Source: Paratinospora sagittata
Taxonomy: Eukaryota; Streptophyta; Magnoliopsida; Ranunculales; Menispermaceae
NCBI GenBank assembly: GCA_035771175.1
Contig: CM069613.1
Coordinates: 2,453,501 to 2,517,500, forward strand
Reading direction: 5' to 3'
Length of the DNA: 64,000 bases
Within the stretch, counting starts at the first letter, position 1. Each line of letters starts with the position of its first letter. Below, one piece after another: positions 51,096-63,325 of this stretch. A program made the translations under genes and the position numbers. The notes below the pieces were generated by a model. It worked only from the letters and a program-made list of their open reading frames with translations, was not told the DNA's origin and ran no database searches.

Positions 51096-54000
51096 TCACG
51101 CACAAGCGATCTGTCTCTGTCTGATCATCTTCTCCAAGTTTTCAGAAACCATTGCAGTTAAGTTTGGATCATCGATTCCAAGCTCTGCACCGACTCTGCA
51201 GCAGAACATGAAATCAAACAGCCGGTACATTAGTAGTTACAGTTATTTCACCCCATCTTTGAGTAATCTAAGCCTCAGGGTTCAACCCAAATGCTCAGTA
51301 ATTTGAGACATGGTCAGCAATCATGGGATTCAATTTCTGATGATTATAACCAAAGGCATATCCAATTTTTGGGGGAATTTTAAGTGAATTGTCCACAAGG
51401 TTTATAACAGACAATTGCACATTCAAAGTAGCTAAGATTTGATCTATCTAAGGGCATGTTTGATTGGTGAGAAAATAGTAATTTTTTTGAAAAAATTCTA
51501 TTTTCTAATGTTTGGTTGGCAAAAAAAGGTGAGGAAAAAATTTAAAAAAAAAATTCTCGAGCCCACCATTTTCTCAGCTAGTGGGGTGATAAAAAAAAAT
51601 TCACATGAGAAAAAAAAATTACTCTAAATTTGAAGAAATTATAATTATATAACTGAATAACTGACTAATAACCAACAATGAAAAAAATTTCTCATGTCCA
51701 ACCAAACAATCATGGGAAAATTTTCTCATGTCAGTATTTCTCAAGAAAATTTTCTTAGCTATCAAACATACCCTAAATGACCCTTTAACTGGGATGTGGT
51801 GATTGTGAGGTCAGATGTCAAAACCTTGTTATAGTGCATCAACTGTACCGTATATCACTGCCAGGCTACGAAAATAATGAATTCCTTGGGCCCTATTTGG
51901 TTTGTAATTTGGACACAATTTTTTACATCCCAAAAGCCAAAAAAAAAAAAAAAAATGTGTGGTTGATCAAATCCGGAAACAGCTTGTTAAGAAAACAAGC
52001 TGTTTTAGAAAATGATAAATTACAGTTTTCTGAATTTCTCTTTTTGAATTGTATGTTTTATCCTTGTTTTTGAATCACAAACCAAATAGGGTAATAGTTT
52101 TTTTTTTTCATTTTAATAAAAGAAAGCAGCTGCTGTAAAACAAAAAAGATGGAACCAAAAGAAATGGGAGATATTGAAATACAATCTCGTTTCTTACTTG
52201 GGATCAAGTGCAAGCTTTTGGACTTCTCTAATGGCCAAACTGGCAGCGTATAATGACATTTTACCAACCTGCAAAAACCAATTTGAAAAATTTATCAACT
52301 TGGAAGATAAACATGGAAGCTATTATCACTTCAAAGGAATCCCTTTTGCCTGACCTCCAATGTCTGATGCTTCGCTTCATGGTCATTTGGAAGACCACGG
52401 ATTTCTTCAGCCAACTGTACAGACTCTCTCACGCTCTCAGGAGATAGAAAATCAAGGGCCAACTGAACTGAAGACTGCGAGTTTCAAGAAAGAGAATATA
52501 ATGATCAATTCAAGGTATGTGAAATGACACCAGAGCTACCAATTTTATTCCTAGGGAAATTTATCATTAGACTGAATCGTAGGAAAAATTGAGTAAATAG
52601 AAAACAAAAACACAAACACATGCATAGATTAAATATATGTGTGTGTGTGTGTGTGTGTGCAGCCAACCACTTATTATTATCCAAGACTAATGCATAGGTC
52701 ATTAGGTCTCTTGCAAGAAGAGAGCCTCTATTGATGGAACTTGCCGCCTCCAAGTCAGGCATTATATGAAATATTAATGACATATAACTTGTGTGATAAC
52801 ATCAGTTTTGAGCCATTACATTCTGTAATTATGCCTCAACAAAAAACGGTGTTCGAGTGCAAAAGGCTCCCGCCATTACAGGGTCTGGGGAAGGAATGAT
52901 TTACACAGCCTTATCTCCACATTGAAGAGGCTGTTTCCGGATTCGAACCCGTGACCTCCAGGTCACAACAGAGCAACCTCAACAGTTGCACCAAAACTCA
53001 CCCTTCTAATTATGCCTTGACAGTAAAGGAATATTACAGAATTCTTGCCCTAGAATCTTTCAAAACATCTGTCATACCAACTCCGTCTTACACTGAGGTA
53101 TAAGATATACTTGAGCTTCTATACAAACTTCAGAGGTAAACCAGTCTAGATGATCTCACCTGAAGATTCCTCACTTGAAAAGGGCATCCAGCAGGGATGA
53201 ACACAGCCTCCCCCTGATGTTGTTCAAAAGTCCATGGCTCTATTCCTGATGAACATTAATGTTAGTTAGATTCTGCAGTGTGAACAAACATTCTATTAAA
53301 AAAGCAGGCTAACATTACATAGCGTGGATGCATCAACAAATATTCACATAACAGAAAGTGATAAGATTTTGCCCTTACCAAAATCAACCTTTAACTTCCT
53401 TTTATGGTCTCTATTGAGGAAAACTGCATTTTCCAATAAAGGATTCGAGACCTAAGATCCAAAGATGAATGGAAACATTAAATTCAGTCATGCACATAAG
53501 ATCAACAGCACCATAGATTTGGAAAAATGAAGTAGAACTTACTGAATCTTTTGGGAGAGTACCAGGCTTTCTAAATTCTTGCGAATGAATTCTCAAATAC
53601 TCGGTCAGCTTTGGAACATCCTTGCGACGGAAGATATCCCAGATGGCTCCAACTGGAACTTTCTCCATTGAAGTGTCTTCACTATCTTCTTCCAAGTGTC
53701 CAGAATCAACCTCCTTCATTTCATTATCAGATGTAGCTTCAATGCAATTAAATGCCTGACCCTCCATGATTCCACCATCATTGGCATTGATGCCCAAACC
53801 AGATTCACTTGGTTTACCATATTTGTTTGATGCAACATCAGGAGACTTGTCCCCTTCATCCATAGTTATCTGTGCATTTCCATGCATATCTTTTGCATCA
53901 GCTTCCCTAAAACTTTTCTGTATCTTTTCAATCTTTGAAAGCTGCCAACCTTTCATTTTCACTTCAAATGTGTGCATCAATATGAAAACCTAGACAAGAT

Positions 54001-57000
54001 CAATGAATAAGGAAACATATTAACCACTTGCTTCTCTAAGTTCACTTGCATCTAGAAGCATAGGATGATATATTGATATCTACTTTCTAAGTTAGGAATA
54101 ATGGAAGGGGAGAAGAGTGTGTGTGTGTGTGTGTGTGGTCTGACCCTTCCCCGGGACCCCACATAAGCAGGAGCTCTGTGCACCGGGCTGCACAGAAAGG
54201 AGTGTTAAAGGTAATGATCAGAGAGTCTTAGTGAAAGATGGAAAAATTAAAGAAAGGAGGAAAACCTATTATGAAAAACTTTTGGATGAAAATCATTTGA
54301 AAAATTTATAGTAGAAAAATATAAGACCTTAAGGGTGAGGTGACTAATGAATAAATTCTCCCATTGAATTATACTACTTGGCTGGGGAAGGGGGGAACTG
54401 GAAAATAAAAAAGCTTTAGGACAAGTTGATATCCCCACTAAAGTCTGGAATCATTTAGGAGAGGACAAAGCTTTGTAGTTAAAAAATTAATTAATAAATT
54501 AAATTGTGTATGTATGATGAGGGATTGAGTAGAGGCAAACATTTTGATATCTATGTATAACAATAAAAAGGATGTTCATAGTTGTAGAAATTACTGAGTT
54601 ATTAAACCAATGAACTATGACTTTAGATCCATGTTGGCTGATTGTTAGTGACCATGTAAACAGTTTTTCATGTCCAAGATAAATGTTGAAAATAAGTAAA
54701 TAAATATAGTGTTAGCTCCAACAGCACTACATAAGGAAAGAATAAAAATGCACCTACCATGTCGCGCATATTGGTTTGCAGATTAGTCACAGAATCACCC
54801 CTGCCAAGCTCCTCATATGTCCCATATGAAATAAAAATTTTGGGTCCTACATCATTCTGCAAAGAATATTGCGGCAGCTTTGCTGCAACATTTAGAAAAC
54901 CCCATTTTGAATGGATAAACTCAAGCAATGGCAGCTTACTGATGAATTCAGGCCTTTGATACAATAAGAATTCTTCTGAGGCACTTGGGGATGGCCAATC
55001 CTTCAATTTCAACATTTCTGGCCACCCATCTTCGTGAATTCGTCCTTCGGTGTATCCTTTAATAAACTGACCAAGTTCAATTTCAACCTGCATTTTGTCA
55101 AGCCCCTCTTAGAAAAAAAATGTTGGAAAGTCATTAGAAATGGATACAGCAATACGGGAAGTGCTCTCAGCTCTGTGATGTTCTTCTATTTATAGAGAAT
55201 CATATAACTAATGACAAATGGGCTTCATTTCAGTGTTGTCAACACAGCGAGGCAACGTCTAGGTGACACGCCTTGTCTATGTGAGGCGGTGCCTGGACAT
55301 CATTTAAAATATTTATTAATAGGTGTCTAACAATTAAATAACTATATATGTGTGTGTGTTGTTTTGCACTTATAGATGTTTGTTATGGACCCCTTTAATT
55401 TTTAAAAAATTTCAAAAACACCCCTCCGCCCACCTAACCCATGGCTTAGGCAATTTCTACCCAAATTGCCTACGCAACACCTTGACAACACCGCTTCATT
55501 TAGTTCTAAGCCAGTGGTGAGCAATTACCTCAGACCAAGTCAAGCAATCTATGGCCTTTACAGTTCTGTTGTCATCCTTTGTTTTCTCATCAGTAGTCTC
55601 CCGAATTCCTCTCCATATAACCATTGGATCCCAGTTTGAGCTAGACGCAAAATCGCACACTTTCTTGACTACAACAGGTTCACCACTGGTCCAGTGCTTT
55701 TGGAAATATCCAATTCCATCAAGTTTTAAATCTTGAGATGCTGGACAGTACAAAAAGTTGTCATCACTGTCCTCTCTGTGAGCACATTGGAAGAGCTTAG
55801 AGTCACTTAACCCATTGGATTGGGTACTGCCTATGTCATATACTTTACATCCATTAACCATTTCCTCTACATTTTTCACTAGTTTTGCAACCCAATTCAT
55901 CTTGAAGATGCGCCTTAGAGTTAATGACGGGCACCCACAGCCATCTAATTCCTTCGGTGGGCAAGGAATGCTGCCATCAGAATTTGCTGTCCAATCCTGA
56001 AACTTATCTGCCAAATCCGTTCTTAATTCCAATGATTTTGCCTGCTTCATCACAGTTGTTCCATCCTGACTTCTCTCAGAAGCATGAGATTCTTGCCGAA
56101 GATCTTGACAACATTTGAGGCATAGATCGTACAAACAATTTGCACAGTGTCGATGATAATCAACAATTGGTATCCGGCAGCAGTTACTGCACATACACCA
56201 TAGACAAATTATTCTTGCTCTTTTTCTGTCTTTTGCCTGACAGTTTTCCAGTTTGTATAAGGTCAATCTATATCTTATATTCTTATATATATATATGTAT
56301 ACACACACACACATATATGCTCATATACCAAAATAACTTTGGACCTATAAGATCTCCTAGAAGCAAACTATATGGTGTATTGTAAGATAATGCAATACTG
56401 ACTATAAATCCTAACAATATTTAGGAGCTTAGGAACAATACCAGCACATCTGCTCATCAGCATGCAATTTTGCCCGGGGGATATCCACTTTGGTTCCTAG
56501 AAAGAAGGCACAAGTTGGAATATTTCCTGTATGAATTTCTTAAACGAAGAAACCAAGTTTTCATAAGGTGGACATGCAAATTAAAAAGGATATAGAACAA
56601 TTCATACCATAAACTCTACTTTCCAGCTCCATTTCAAAGCATTGATCTGCATGGATTTGTTTAATTACAGGAAGAATTGAAGACAAGAGGCAGTGGAGAT
56701 ATTGCAGCTTGTCAGAGACAGGAATCTCCTTTATCCTAGCCTGCAACTCAAGAAAAGAGCGGACAAAATGATAACAAAGTCTGAACAGAAGAAATTAGAG
56801 ATAAAGAGGTCAAAATTTGTAGATGAAGGGATTTTTTGTTTTGATCGCAGCAGCTTTACCACATACCTTTATCAAATTATCCACACGCAAACACACCTTG
56901 CAATTACAAGCCCCTCGGCATGCAGGACAGGCTCTCTGAATCTCCTCCAATGGGATATTAGGGTACCTAATAAGCCAAATCAGTCATTAAGTTGAACATT

Positions 57001-58490
57001 AACTGATAGAAATATGGACTTCGTCCAGACACAAACTTAGTTACTTTAAGCACGTAATAAAATATAACCACACTGACCATTTGGAGATGCAGTTCTCACA
57101 GTATCCTCTTCTATTGCATTTATGACACCAAAACACTCTTTCCCTATCATTCCTTCGACAATGATGACATGTGAGCCCACCATCCTCATCCGAAGAATCT
57201 GTGCTTTCATCAGATTCCTAAGAACACCATAAATACAAATAAGCTAGCAAAACCGAAGGAACTGTTTCCATTACGCAGGCCATAAGATCAACTAGGATTG
57301 ATCATTCAACAAGATATTAGTAATGGGATAGCTCCAGAAAACCCAGAAAATAGCATCAGAGAACCACCCACAGCTCCCAGTAAAATTTAGACTTCAGAGC
57401 AAGTAACTATTTATATGCGATTATGAGGATTACCTTGTTTATGACACTACTGTAGTAGATAAGAATGTCGCAAACCTTTTCTCTTTTGGGTAATTAACAG
57501 AAATACATACATTTCATGCTATATTTACGACAAAAGAAAATTTTAACTGGTGAGAACAAAACTTATTATCCATGTTAAATTAACCAATTACTAGCAAGGA
57601 AGAGAGAGAATATAGAAATAAATCCTATACATACAGAGGGTGCAAGTACCCAAAAGATTTCACTAAGGTCCCTTTTTAGTTTCAAAGAAAATTGAAAAAC
57701 AGGTATCCTTTTCTGTACGTGGGTCTAGAGAAAACAGTCTCTACATAAGTGACAGTGATATTTTGCTTCACTCCCTTAACAATGGTCCAAACATCATATC
57801 CCATATAACACTGGCCAAGTCAATAGTAAGCCTACGCTTAATAGGCAACTTTCTGCAGAAGGCGGTAGTTTCCTAAGAACATATAATCAAGGTAGCCTCT
57901 AACAATGCAACATAATATACATATATAATATATATACAAAAAATGGTGAGACCACTCACACTAGCATCAAAGTTGTTCTGAGCTTTGCTCCTTGACAAAT
58001 CCATGGCAGAAGGGGGAGGTGTTCTATAGGAAGGCTTTCGATTCTCGTCAAATAGGGAAAGATCTCTTTGTGCATCCTCATTAAGTTTTAGAGTATTGCG
58101 GGAAGACAAATTCCTCATAGGAGGTGTCTCTGGAGAATACTTTGCCCGACTTTTGGGAATTCTCTCCTTATACTTCTTACTGGAGATTGAAGTTGAATAG
58201 TCTCCACCCTTTGTGCTCACAGGGGTTGTATCTACTTCATCAATCTTACTCTCCAAATATATATCATCATCACCTGATGGTTTTCTCTTAGCCTTCTTTA
58301 AACTGGCTCGTAATGCAGAATTAGCCGCTCTCTTCTTAGCCTGAATGTAGTGTTTCTCACAAACAGTCTTGTCTGGCATGGACATTGCACTACACCTCCA
58401 TTGTTTCCCGTCTGATCTCTTACAACGCAAATCCTCCGGAATCCCCACATTATCTTCACCATTCCCAGAGGCAGATCGAGGATGATCCAT
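51096..58490 (-). CDS. JMJ24: JMJ24-type WRC/RING-like/JmjC protein with a degenerate iron site
   Basis: Nuclear KDM3-family protein. Arabidopsis JMJ24 is reported as an E3-ligase-like regulator of CMT3. Coding exons on minus: 58490-57960, 57217-57078, 56966-56867, 56740-56608, 56496-56442, 56186-55529, 55087-54758, 53989-53543, 53451-53379, 53245-53160, 52474-52355, 52268-52198, 51195-51096 (2844 bases, 947 aa). A WRC domain ([17 protein letters not shown], about residues 21-40) is followed by a Cys-rich RING-like region (194-249) and a second Cys/His cluster (319-346, ending LYDLCLKCC). The JmjC domain starts near residue 590. Its iron triad is gone: the usual HxD/E is Q643-T-N645 ([10 protein letters not shown]) and the second His is F845 ([10 protein letters not shown]). 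The fold is kept, so loss of catalysis is inferred. A 149-codon exon 8 includes an acidic insert between JmjC halves. Confidence 0.94.
51452..51773. mobile_element. Tourist-like (PIF/Harbinger) MITE in a JMJ24-type intron
   Basis: Inverted ends GGGCATGTTTGATTGGTGAG and the complement of ctcagctatcaaacataccc-type sequence (right end tagctatcaaacataccc) match at most positions. The element is flanked on both sides by TAA (51449-51451 and 51774-51776), the target duplication of PIF/Harbinger elements. Length is 322 bp. It sits in the last intron, between exons ending at 52198 and starting at 51195. Confidence 0.85.
51891..52091. mobile_element. second MITE in the same intron, perfect 15-bp ends
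   Basis: CCCTATTTGGTTTGT at 51891-51905 is the exact reverse complement of ACAAACCAAATAGGG at 52077-52091. Length is 201 bp. No target duplication is obvious, so the superfamily is undecided between hAT and Harbinger. Confidence 0.8.
52638..52659. repeat. GT microsatellite
   Basis: About 22 bases of GT repeat in a JMJ24-type intron. Confidence 0.95.
52845..53004 (-). mobile_element. Au-type tRNA-derived SINE in JMJ24-type intron 10
   Basis: On minus it reads, in order: a box A-like ggtgcaactgttgaggtt, gacctggaggtcac, box B gggttcgaatcc (complement of 52939-52950), gaaacagcctctt, aaggctgtgtaaat, ccttccccagaccc and gcgggagccttttgcac, then a T-rich tail. This is the familiar layout of the Au SINE family, shared by many flowering plants. 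It lies in an intron in the same orientation as the host gene. Confidence 0.88.
54117..54137. repeat. GT microsatellite
   Basis: About 21 bases of GT repeat directly abutting the SINE fragment that follows. Confidence 0.9.
54138..54200 (+). mobile_element. 3' fragment of an Au-type SINE in intron 7
   Basis: It contains gtctgacccttccccgggac, ccccacataagcaggagctc and tgtgcaccgggctgc, matching the 3' half of Au SINEs. The tRNA-like head is absent. Orientation is opposite to the copy in intron 10. Confidence 0.8.
55231..55492. mobile_element. Mutator-like MITE with 9-bp target duplication in intron 6
   Basis: Near-perfect ends gtgttgtcaa (55233-55242) and ttgacaacac (55482-55491). The element is flanked by a perfect 9-bp direct repeat GCTTCATTT at 55222-55230 and 55493-55501, which is the target-site size of Mutator elements. 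The interior holds the cgaggca.../...ggcttaggca motifs seen in related repeats of this window. Its right flank lies about 27 bases from the exon 6 donor. Confidence 0.87.
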
Positions 58491-58740
58491 TATAATTCAA
58501 TTCCTATAAAAATTTCAATAAGCCTAGAAATGAAGATGACAATTCACTGCGATCAACCTGCAGATTAGGAATAACGAATTGTAATCATATCATATGAAAA
58601 TAAAATAGTAACATTACCAGATACCAAATATACTTATAAAACAACATTCGTACAATATAATTCATCTGTTATTGGCATCTTGTAACCGATAGAAACCGTT
58701 AAGAACGTCACAAAATGTAATAAACTTTCTAATGTATAAT

Positions 58741-59115
58741 GTATTTTAGCATGTTTTTTTATGGTTTTTTTTTTTATTTAAGTTTTTTTAGAGAAGTTTT
58801 ATTTTGGTAAATTTATATTTTGAGATAATTTTTAAAATTTGTTTTTATTATTTAAGTGTATTAGAAAATGTTTAGAAGTGTCTAAATAGAGGTTTAATAG
58901 GATTAGAAAGTTGTTTTATGTTATAGATAGTTTAGGAAACTTATTTTTAAGTGTTTTAAGTAGTTTAGAAATTGTTTTAGAGGAGTTATCTATATAAGGA
59001 GCCCCAATTACGAGATTTAATGAATAAAAATCTTTTTTTTTTTTTTGGATATTCTATTCAATAAAATTTAGTTTGGCTATTTTTTGAGTATTTTCGTTTT
59101 GCTTCTGTGACAAAT
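58741..59115 (+). mobile_element. LTR-like segment
   Basis: A T-rich stretch leads to TATATAAGGA at 58991-59000, then aatgaataaaaatc (polyadenylation-like), then gcttctgtgacaaatctaca. The promoter-leader-poly(A) order resembles an LTR, but no partner LTR or coding part was found. Confidence 0.3.
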
Positions 59116-59503
59116 CTACATCACTTTCAAGATGAATGAGAAATGCATTAAGACACAAAAGCTCGACATAGCTCAATTAAAATCCAAAGTCTAATCCACA
59201 ACCTAGTAAATTTTCACGAAAAAATAAATAACATTTTTAAAAGTTGAACTAGACCCAAAAATTGCAACAGGAGAATTGCCTCCACAATCAAAACAAAGCC
59301 AAGTCAAATCTTTGAAAACAAATTCAAGAGAGGAAAAGCACATGTTTATTGTAAGAGAATTTGCAGAAAGATAAACCCCTGCTGATTATAAGATATTTTG
59401 TAAGATTGACTGAGAAAGAAAGAGAGAGATCTTCCTTTTCTTAAGACTAAGAAAATGCAACATGATCATTACTTCATCTATTGTGAATAGCTCGTAAGGC
59501 AAT

Positions 59504-59843
59504 CTATGTTATCCGGACTCTTTATTTTAGCCTGACATACTTGTGTCCGACACTTCAGGATGCGACATGGGTATGGGATATGTGTTCGACACTTTGGATT
59601 TTAGAATATTACTATGTAGATTTTCTAATGGAAATAAGAGAAAGTATGAAAGAAGATAATGACTAATAGGTGAAACTCACTTAAGTGGGAGAACAAAACA
59701 GACAATAAATGAGTGAAAAGAAGAAAAAAAAGAAAAAAACGGTATATAAAATAGTCGAGTCCCCGTATCTTCAAAAATGAACAAGTAGGACCTTTAGATA
59801 TATACCCGTATCCGACACCCATACCCGAGTCCAGGTAACATAG
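59504..59843. mobile_element. hAT-type MITE with 8-bp target duplication
   Basis: Ends CTATGTTATCCGGACTC (59504-59520) and GAGTCCAGGTAACATAG (59827-59843) are inverted repeats with two differences. A perfect direct repeat AAGGCAAT flanks the element at 59496-59503 and 59844-59851, the target length of hAT transposons. Length is 340 bp and there is no coding capacity. Confidence 0.87.
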
Positions 59844-59879
59844 AAGGCAATAAGGCATACGTGAAACTTAAATTCAATC

Positions 59880-60810
59880 CAAAAGATAAACATAATGTTG
59901 GGGAGCGTGGACGGTAGATCTCAACTAATATCGATATTGTCTCCAACTTAACCACCTTTAGGCTAGTGTATACAGATGTAGGGTTTTACTTCAAAAGGCC
60001 TTCGTACTAATGAGGGCGAGATCCCAACTTAAATTCCGTATACTGAACTTTCCAATATCCGATGTACACTATTATTTTGGTCTGCACACACTTAATAAAT
60101 CTTCACCTTGGACCGAAATCCAACTATTGATCGTGATCACACACTAGATGATCCATATATCATCAAATCAATTCACCCGTCACTATCATCACGAGGAACT
60201 ACGTTCCACTATGAGTGCCTACTTGTGCTCTACCTTGACGTAATCCATGTCAAATCACTTACTACTAATATCTCAAGAAAAACATCTGGAACCCATTAGT
60301 AGCCACGCAAGCTCCGCCTATCATACCATGTCCTAGCCAAACTATCAGCTTTGATACCACTTTGTTAAGCAAGCCCGAATCTCAATCAATATGTTACGAT
60401 CACATTTTTTATTTAAATTAAATAATTTATTTTTATAGTTTTTATTTACTTGAAAAAGTCTAGATAGTGGGGTTGTTTTGTGGGTTATTGCTCTTTGTTA
60501 TGGAGTAATGGGTGGTTATGAGTAGTTATAGGTAGTTATGTATTTATTAACTTAAAGAGAATGTATGAATGAAATGAAAGAGCAGAAAAATTATTATCAA
60601 TGGCCTGGGTTCCCTCGAAGAATCTATTGGAGATTTTGGTTCCCTCAAATGAACCAATTATCTTTCTCTTTTCTTTCTTATTTTATGTTTTTTAGCTTTA
60701 GAAAATGGTTCATATCATAGAATCAATAATATTTCTAACTTAACCTACTTTGGGCATAGATTTGAGGTTTTACTTCAAAAAGCCTCGGTAATGGAGGTGA
60801 TTTTATGTGA
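59880..60810 (-). mobile_element. decayed LTR-retroelement segment with a tRNA-Met primer-site-like motif
   Basis: On minus, TGGTATCAAAGC (complement of 60348-60359) resembles the initiator-tRNA primer binding site (usual form TGGTATCAGAGC). That would place an LTR upstream (plus coordinates above about 60362) and the leader below. Two blocks share the text ggttttacttcaaaa(a/g)gcct with preceding cttaacc(a/t)acttt(a/g)gg, at about 59945-60010 and 60735-60800. No protein is left. Confidence 0.45.
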
Positions 60811-61290
60811 TAAATTTGCCCATGTCTTGTAGGACTATTATAATTTCAATCTACACGTACCCAAGACATGAAGCACAGAACTCAATCTATAAACCCTAAA
60901 TCCCACCAAGATTCGACTAAAAAAAAAAAAACTGGTTCTGTAAATCCCTCCGATATTCCAATCATCCTCGATCATCAATTCCTTCATCAAACGTCAATTT
61001 ACGACGCTAATTGACCCAATTGTGAGTAGAAATAGAAAAATCCAGCGAGATGCAAACGAAGAAAACGCCCAACAACCGAACACGAACAAGGGATTAACAG
61101 AGGAAGTAAGAGAGAACACTTACTCGTTGGCCAAACACCATTCACTAACGCGCAGAAGCTGTCAGAGCTCTTCGGTCTCCGCACTCTGGATGTGATTTCG
61201 AAATCTGAACTCTGAAATCTGTAAAAAAAAAAAATAAGAAACAGATGAAGTCTTGTTCGCGAAAGGAATTCTTCAAGCGACGAATCCCGA

Positions 61291-62043
61291 ACTCACTGAT
61301 TTCCCGTCTCGTGCGAGCATTACAGGTTACAGCTCTTCCGAAATCCTATAACCTTGAACCGATTTTATTATTTTTATTTTTATTTTTATTTTTTATTTGG
61401 GTCTCTTTTTATTTTTTGATAAAAGAAAATCATTCTCAAAAAAAAAAAAAATAAGTAAATAATCTAATTTTCATTCAACAAATAATAATAATAATATATA
61501 CTAACATTTTGTATATTATACCTATTCATTATTTATTATTGTTTATAATAATTTATAAAGCACATACGTACATAAAATATTTTTGGTTCGGTATATTAAA
61601 AATTACCCGTTCTGAAAAAGGGTGCCAAATAGCATTTTTATAAAAAATAAAAAATAAAAGCTTAATAGCGAGTACATAGAATACTTCAATTTTTTGTGAA
61701 ACTATTTTTATAAATAATTTGTACAAGTTTATCTTATTTTTATTAAAAATATATAATTTTAATATTATGATAGGTAAAAAATTTAATACTTTTTTTGTCA
61801 GCAGTAATTATTTAATATTAGGATACGTAAAACAGTAATTATTTATTTTGACTAATTTTTAAAGTAGATTAGTTTATACCGTTGCAAACTTGCACAATAT
61901 ACCATCTAAATTCTTAAAAGAAAAAAATGCAGTTAATTTTAATTAATTTTCTCTTGAGTTTAATTCAACTTTTACAGTGATATATACTCTTGGGTTGGAC
62001 AAAAAAAATTAAAAAAGTTACAACCCGCTACAGGTAGCTAATC
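61291..62043. other. AT-rich intergenic DNA
   Basis: No gene seen. It has several ttattttta-type low-complexity tracts and poly-A runs. Confidence 0.5.
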
Positions 62044-63034
62044 ATTAGTGGGTGGTTAGTTCTTTAAACCAATCACCTTAAATTTAAGTTACTCGAGGTA
62101 CACAATTTTTGTTAGAAGTGTTGACTGTTCAGTTATGATCGGTTTACTACTCAAACTGAAATTGAATTGACCGTTAAGCGAACGAACCAAAATCAATTTG
62201 GTTCAGTTTTGATTAAACAGTTTTAACTTTTGACCTATAATAAAATAAAATAAAAATAAAAACGTAAGTAACTATATTTTATAACTATATAACAAGAACA
62301 TTTAATTTATAATAAGAATTGTATATATTTAACATAAATAACGATATTAACCTTGGGCGGTTTGGTTTGAATTAGTACAATTTTTAAATTCTTAATGCAT
62401 AAACTAAACTGAACATATAAAAAAATCAAACCGAACCGAACATAATGTATAAATTCAGTTTATTTTTTGTAATTTAAATCAAACCACTTACACCCCTAAT
62501 TTTTTTAGATTGGGTTGCATTTTCTATGGCACGAGTCGATTAGTGGGTGGTTAATTCCTTGAACCAATCACCTTAAGTTTAAGTTACTCGAGGTACACAA
62601 TTTTTGTTAGAGGTGTTGTCGGTTCGGTTATGATCTGTTTACTACTCAAATTGAAATTGAATTGACCGTTAAGCGAACGAAACAAAATCAATTTGGTTTT
62701 GTGATTTTGTTTTGATTAAGCATTTAAACTTTTGACCTATAATAAAATAAAATGAAAACAAAATCGTAAGGAACTATATTTATAACTATATAACAATGAC
62801 ATTTAATTTACGATAAGAATTATATATATTTAACATAAATAACGATAATAACCTTGGGCGTTTGAGTTAGTACAATTTTTAAATTCTTAACGCATAAACT
62901 GAACTGAACATGTAAAAAATCGAACCGAACCAAACATAATATATAAATTCAGTTTATTTTTTATAATTTGAACCAAACCACTTACCCCCTTAATATTTTT
63001 TTTGGAGTAGGTTGCATTCTTTATGGCATGAGTC
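62044..63034. repeat. 495-bp tandem duplication containing a MITE-like unit
   Basis: Copy 1 (62044-62538) and copy 2 (62539-63034) both start attagtgggtggtta and end ttgcatt-tatggca(c/t)gagtc. They agree over nearly all their length with scattered substitutions. Each copy contains gttaga(a/g)gtgtt...ggttcggt-like and aaaccactta(c)accc-type ends facing inward, the form of a small DNA transposon. So a transposon plus flank was duplicated as a block. Confidence 0.88.
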
Positions 63035-63325
63035 CAAATGCATGCAAGTTGACGGAAATCATGATAGGTAATACGTGCGGACATGAATAGATTGTCTTGG
63101 TATCCACAGTCATAAATAAATATGTACATAAACACACAAACATGGCTTTTGACATGATTATCCTTCAAAAATAAAATAATTTCACAAATGCCATCCAAAT
63201 ACAAATATTGACCCATTTGCCATATTTTACTGTTCATCACACAGTCAGCGTGCCAAACAAGTGTCACGTGGGCGCGAAGGTAGCATTTTTTACAACCCTT
63301 CAAATTTATTTATTTATTTTAAGGC

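Larger units (their letters stand above)
58491..61290 (-). other. probable 5' UTR exons and leader intron of the JMJ24-type gene
   Basis: A strong minus-strand donor CAACGA|GTAAGT sits at 61124/61123. An acceptor ctgcag lies just before 58557, which would join a GC-richer leader exon (about 61124-61290, start not fixed) to 58557-58491, directly upstream of the ATG. The intron would be 58558-61123 and holds the transposon pieces listed separately. There is no coding evidence. A cDNA would settle it. Confidence 0.5.

Noticed and set aside
62887..63303. 138-codon minus-strand frame
   Set aside because: It crosses the end of the tandem duplication, has no family motif and no splice partners.
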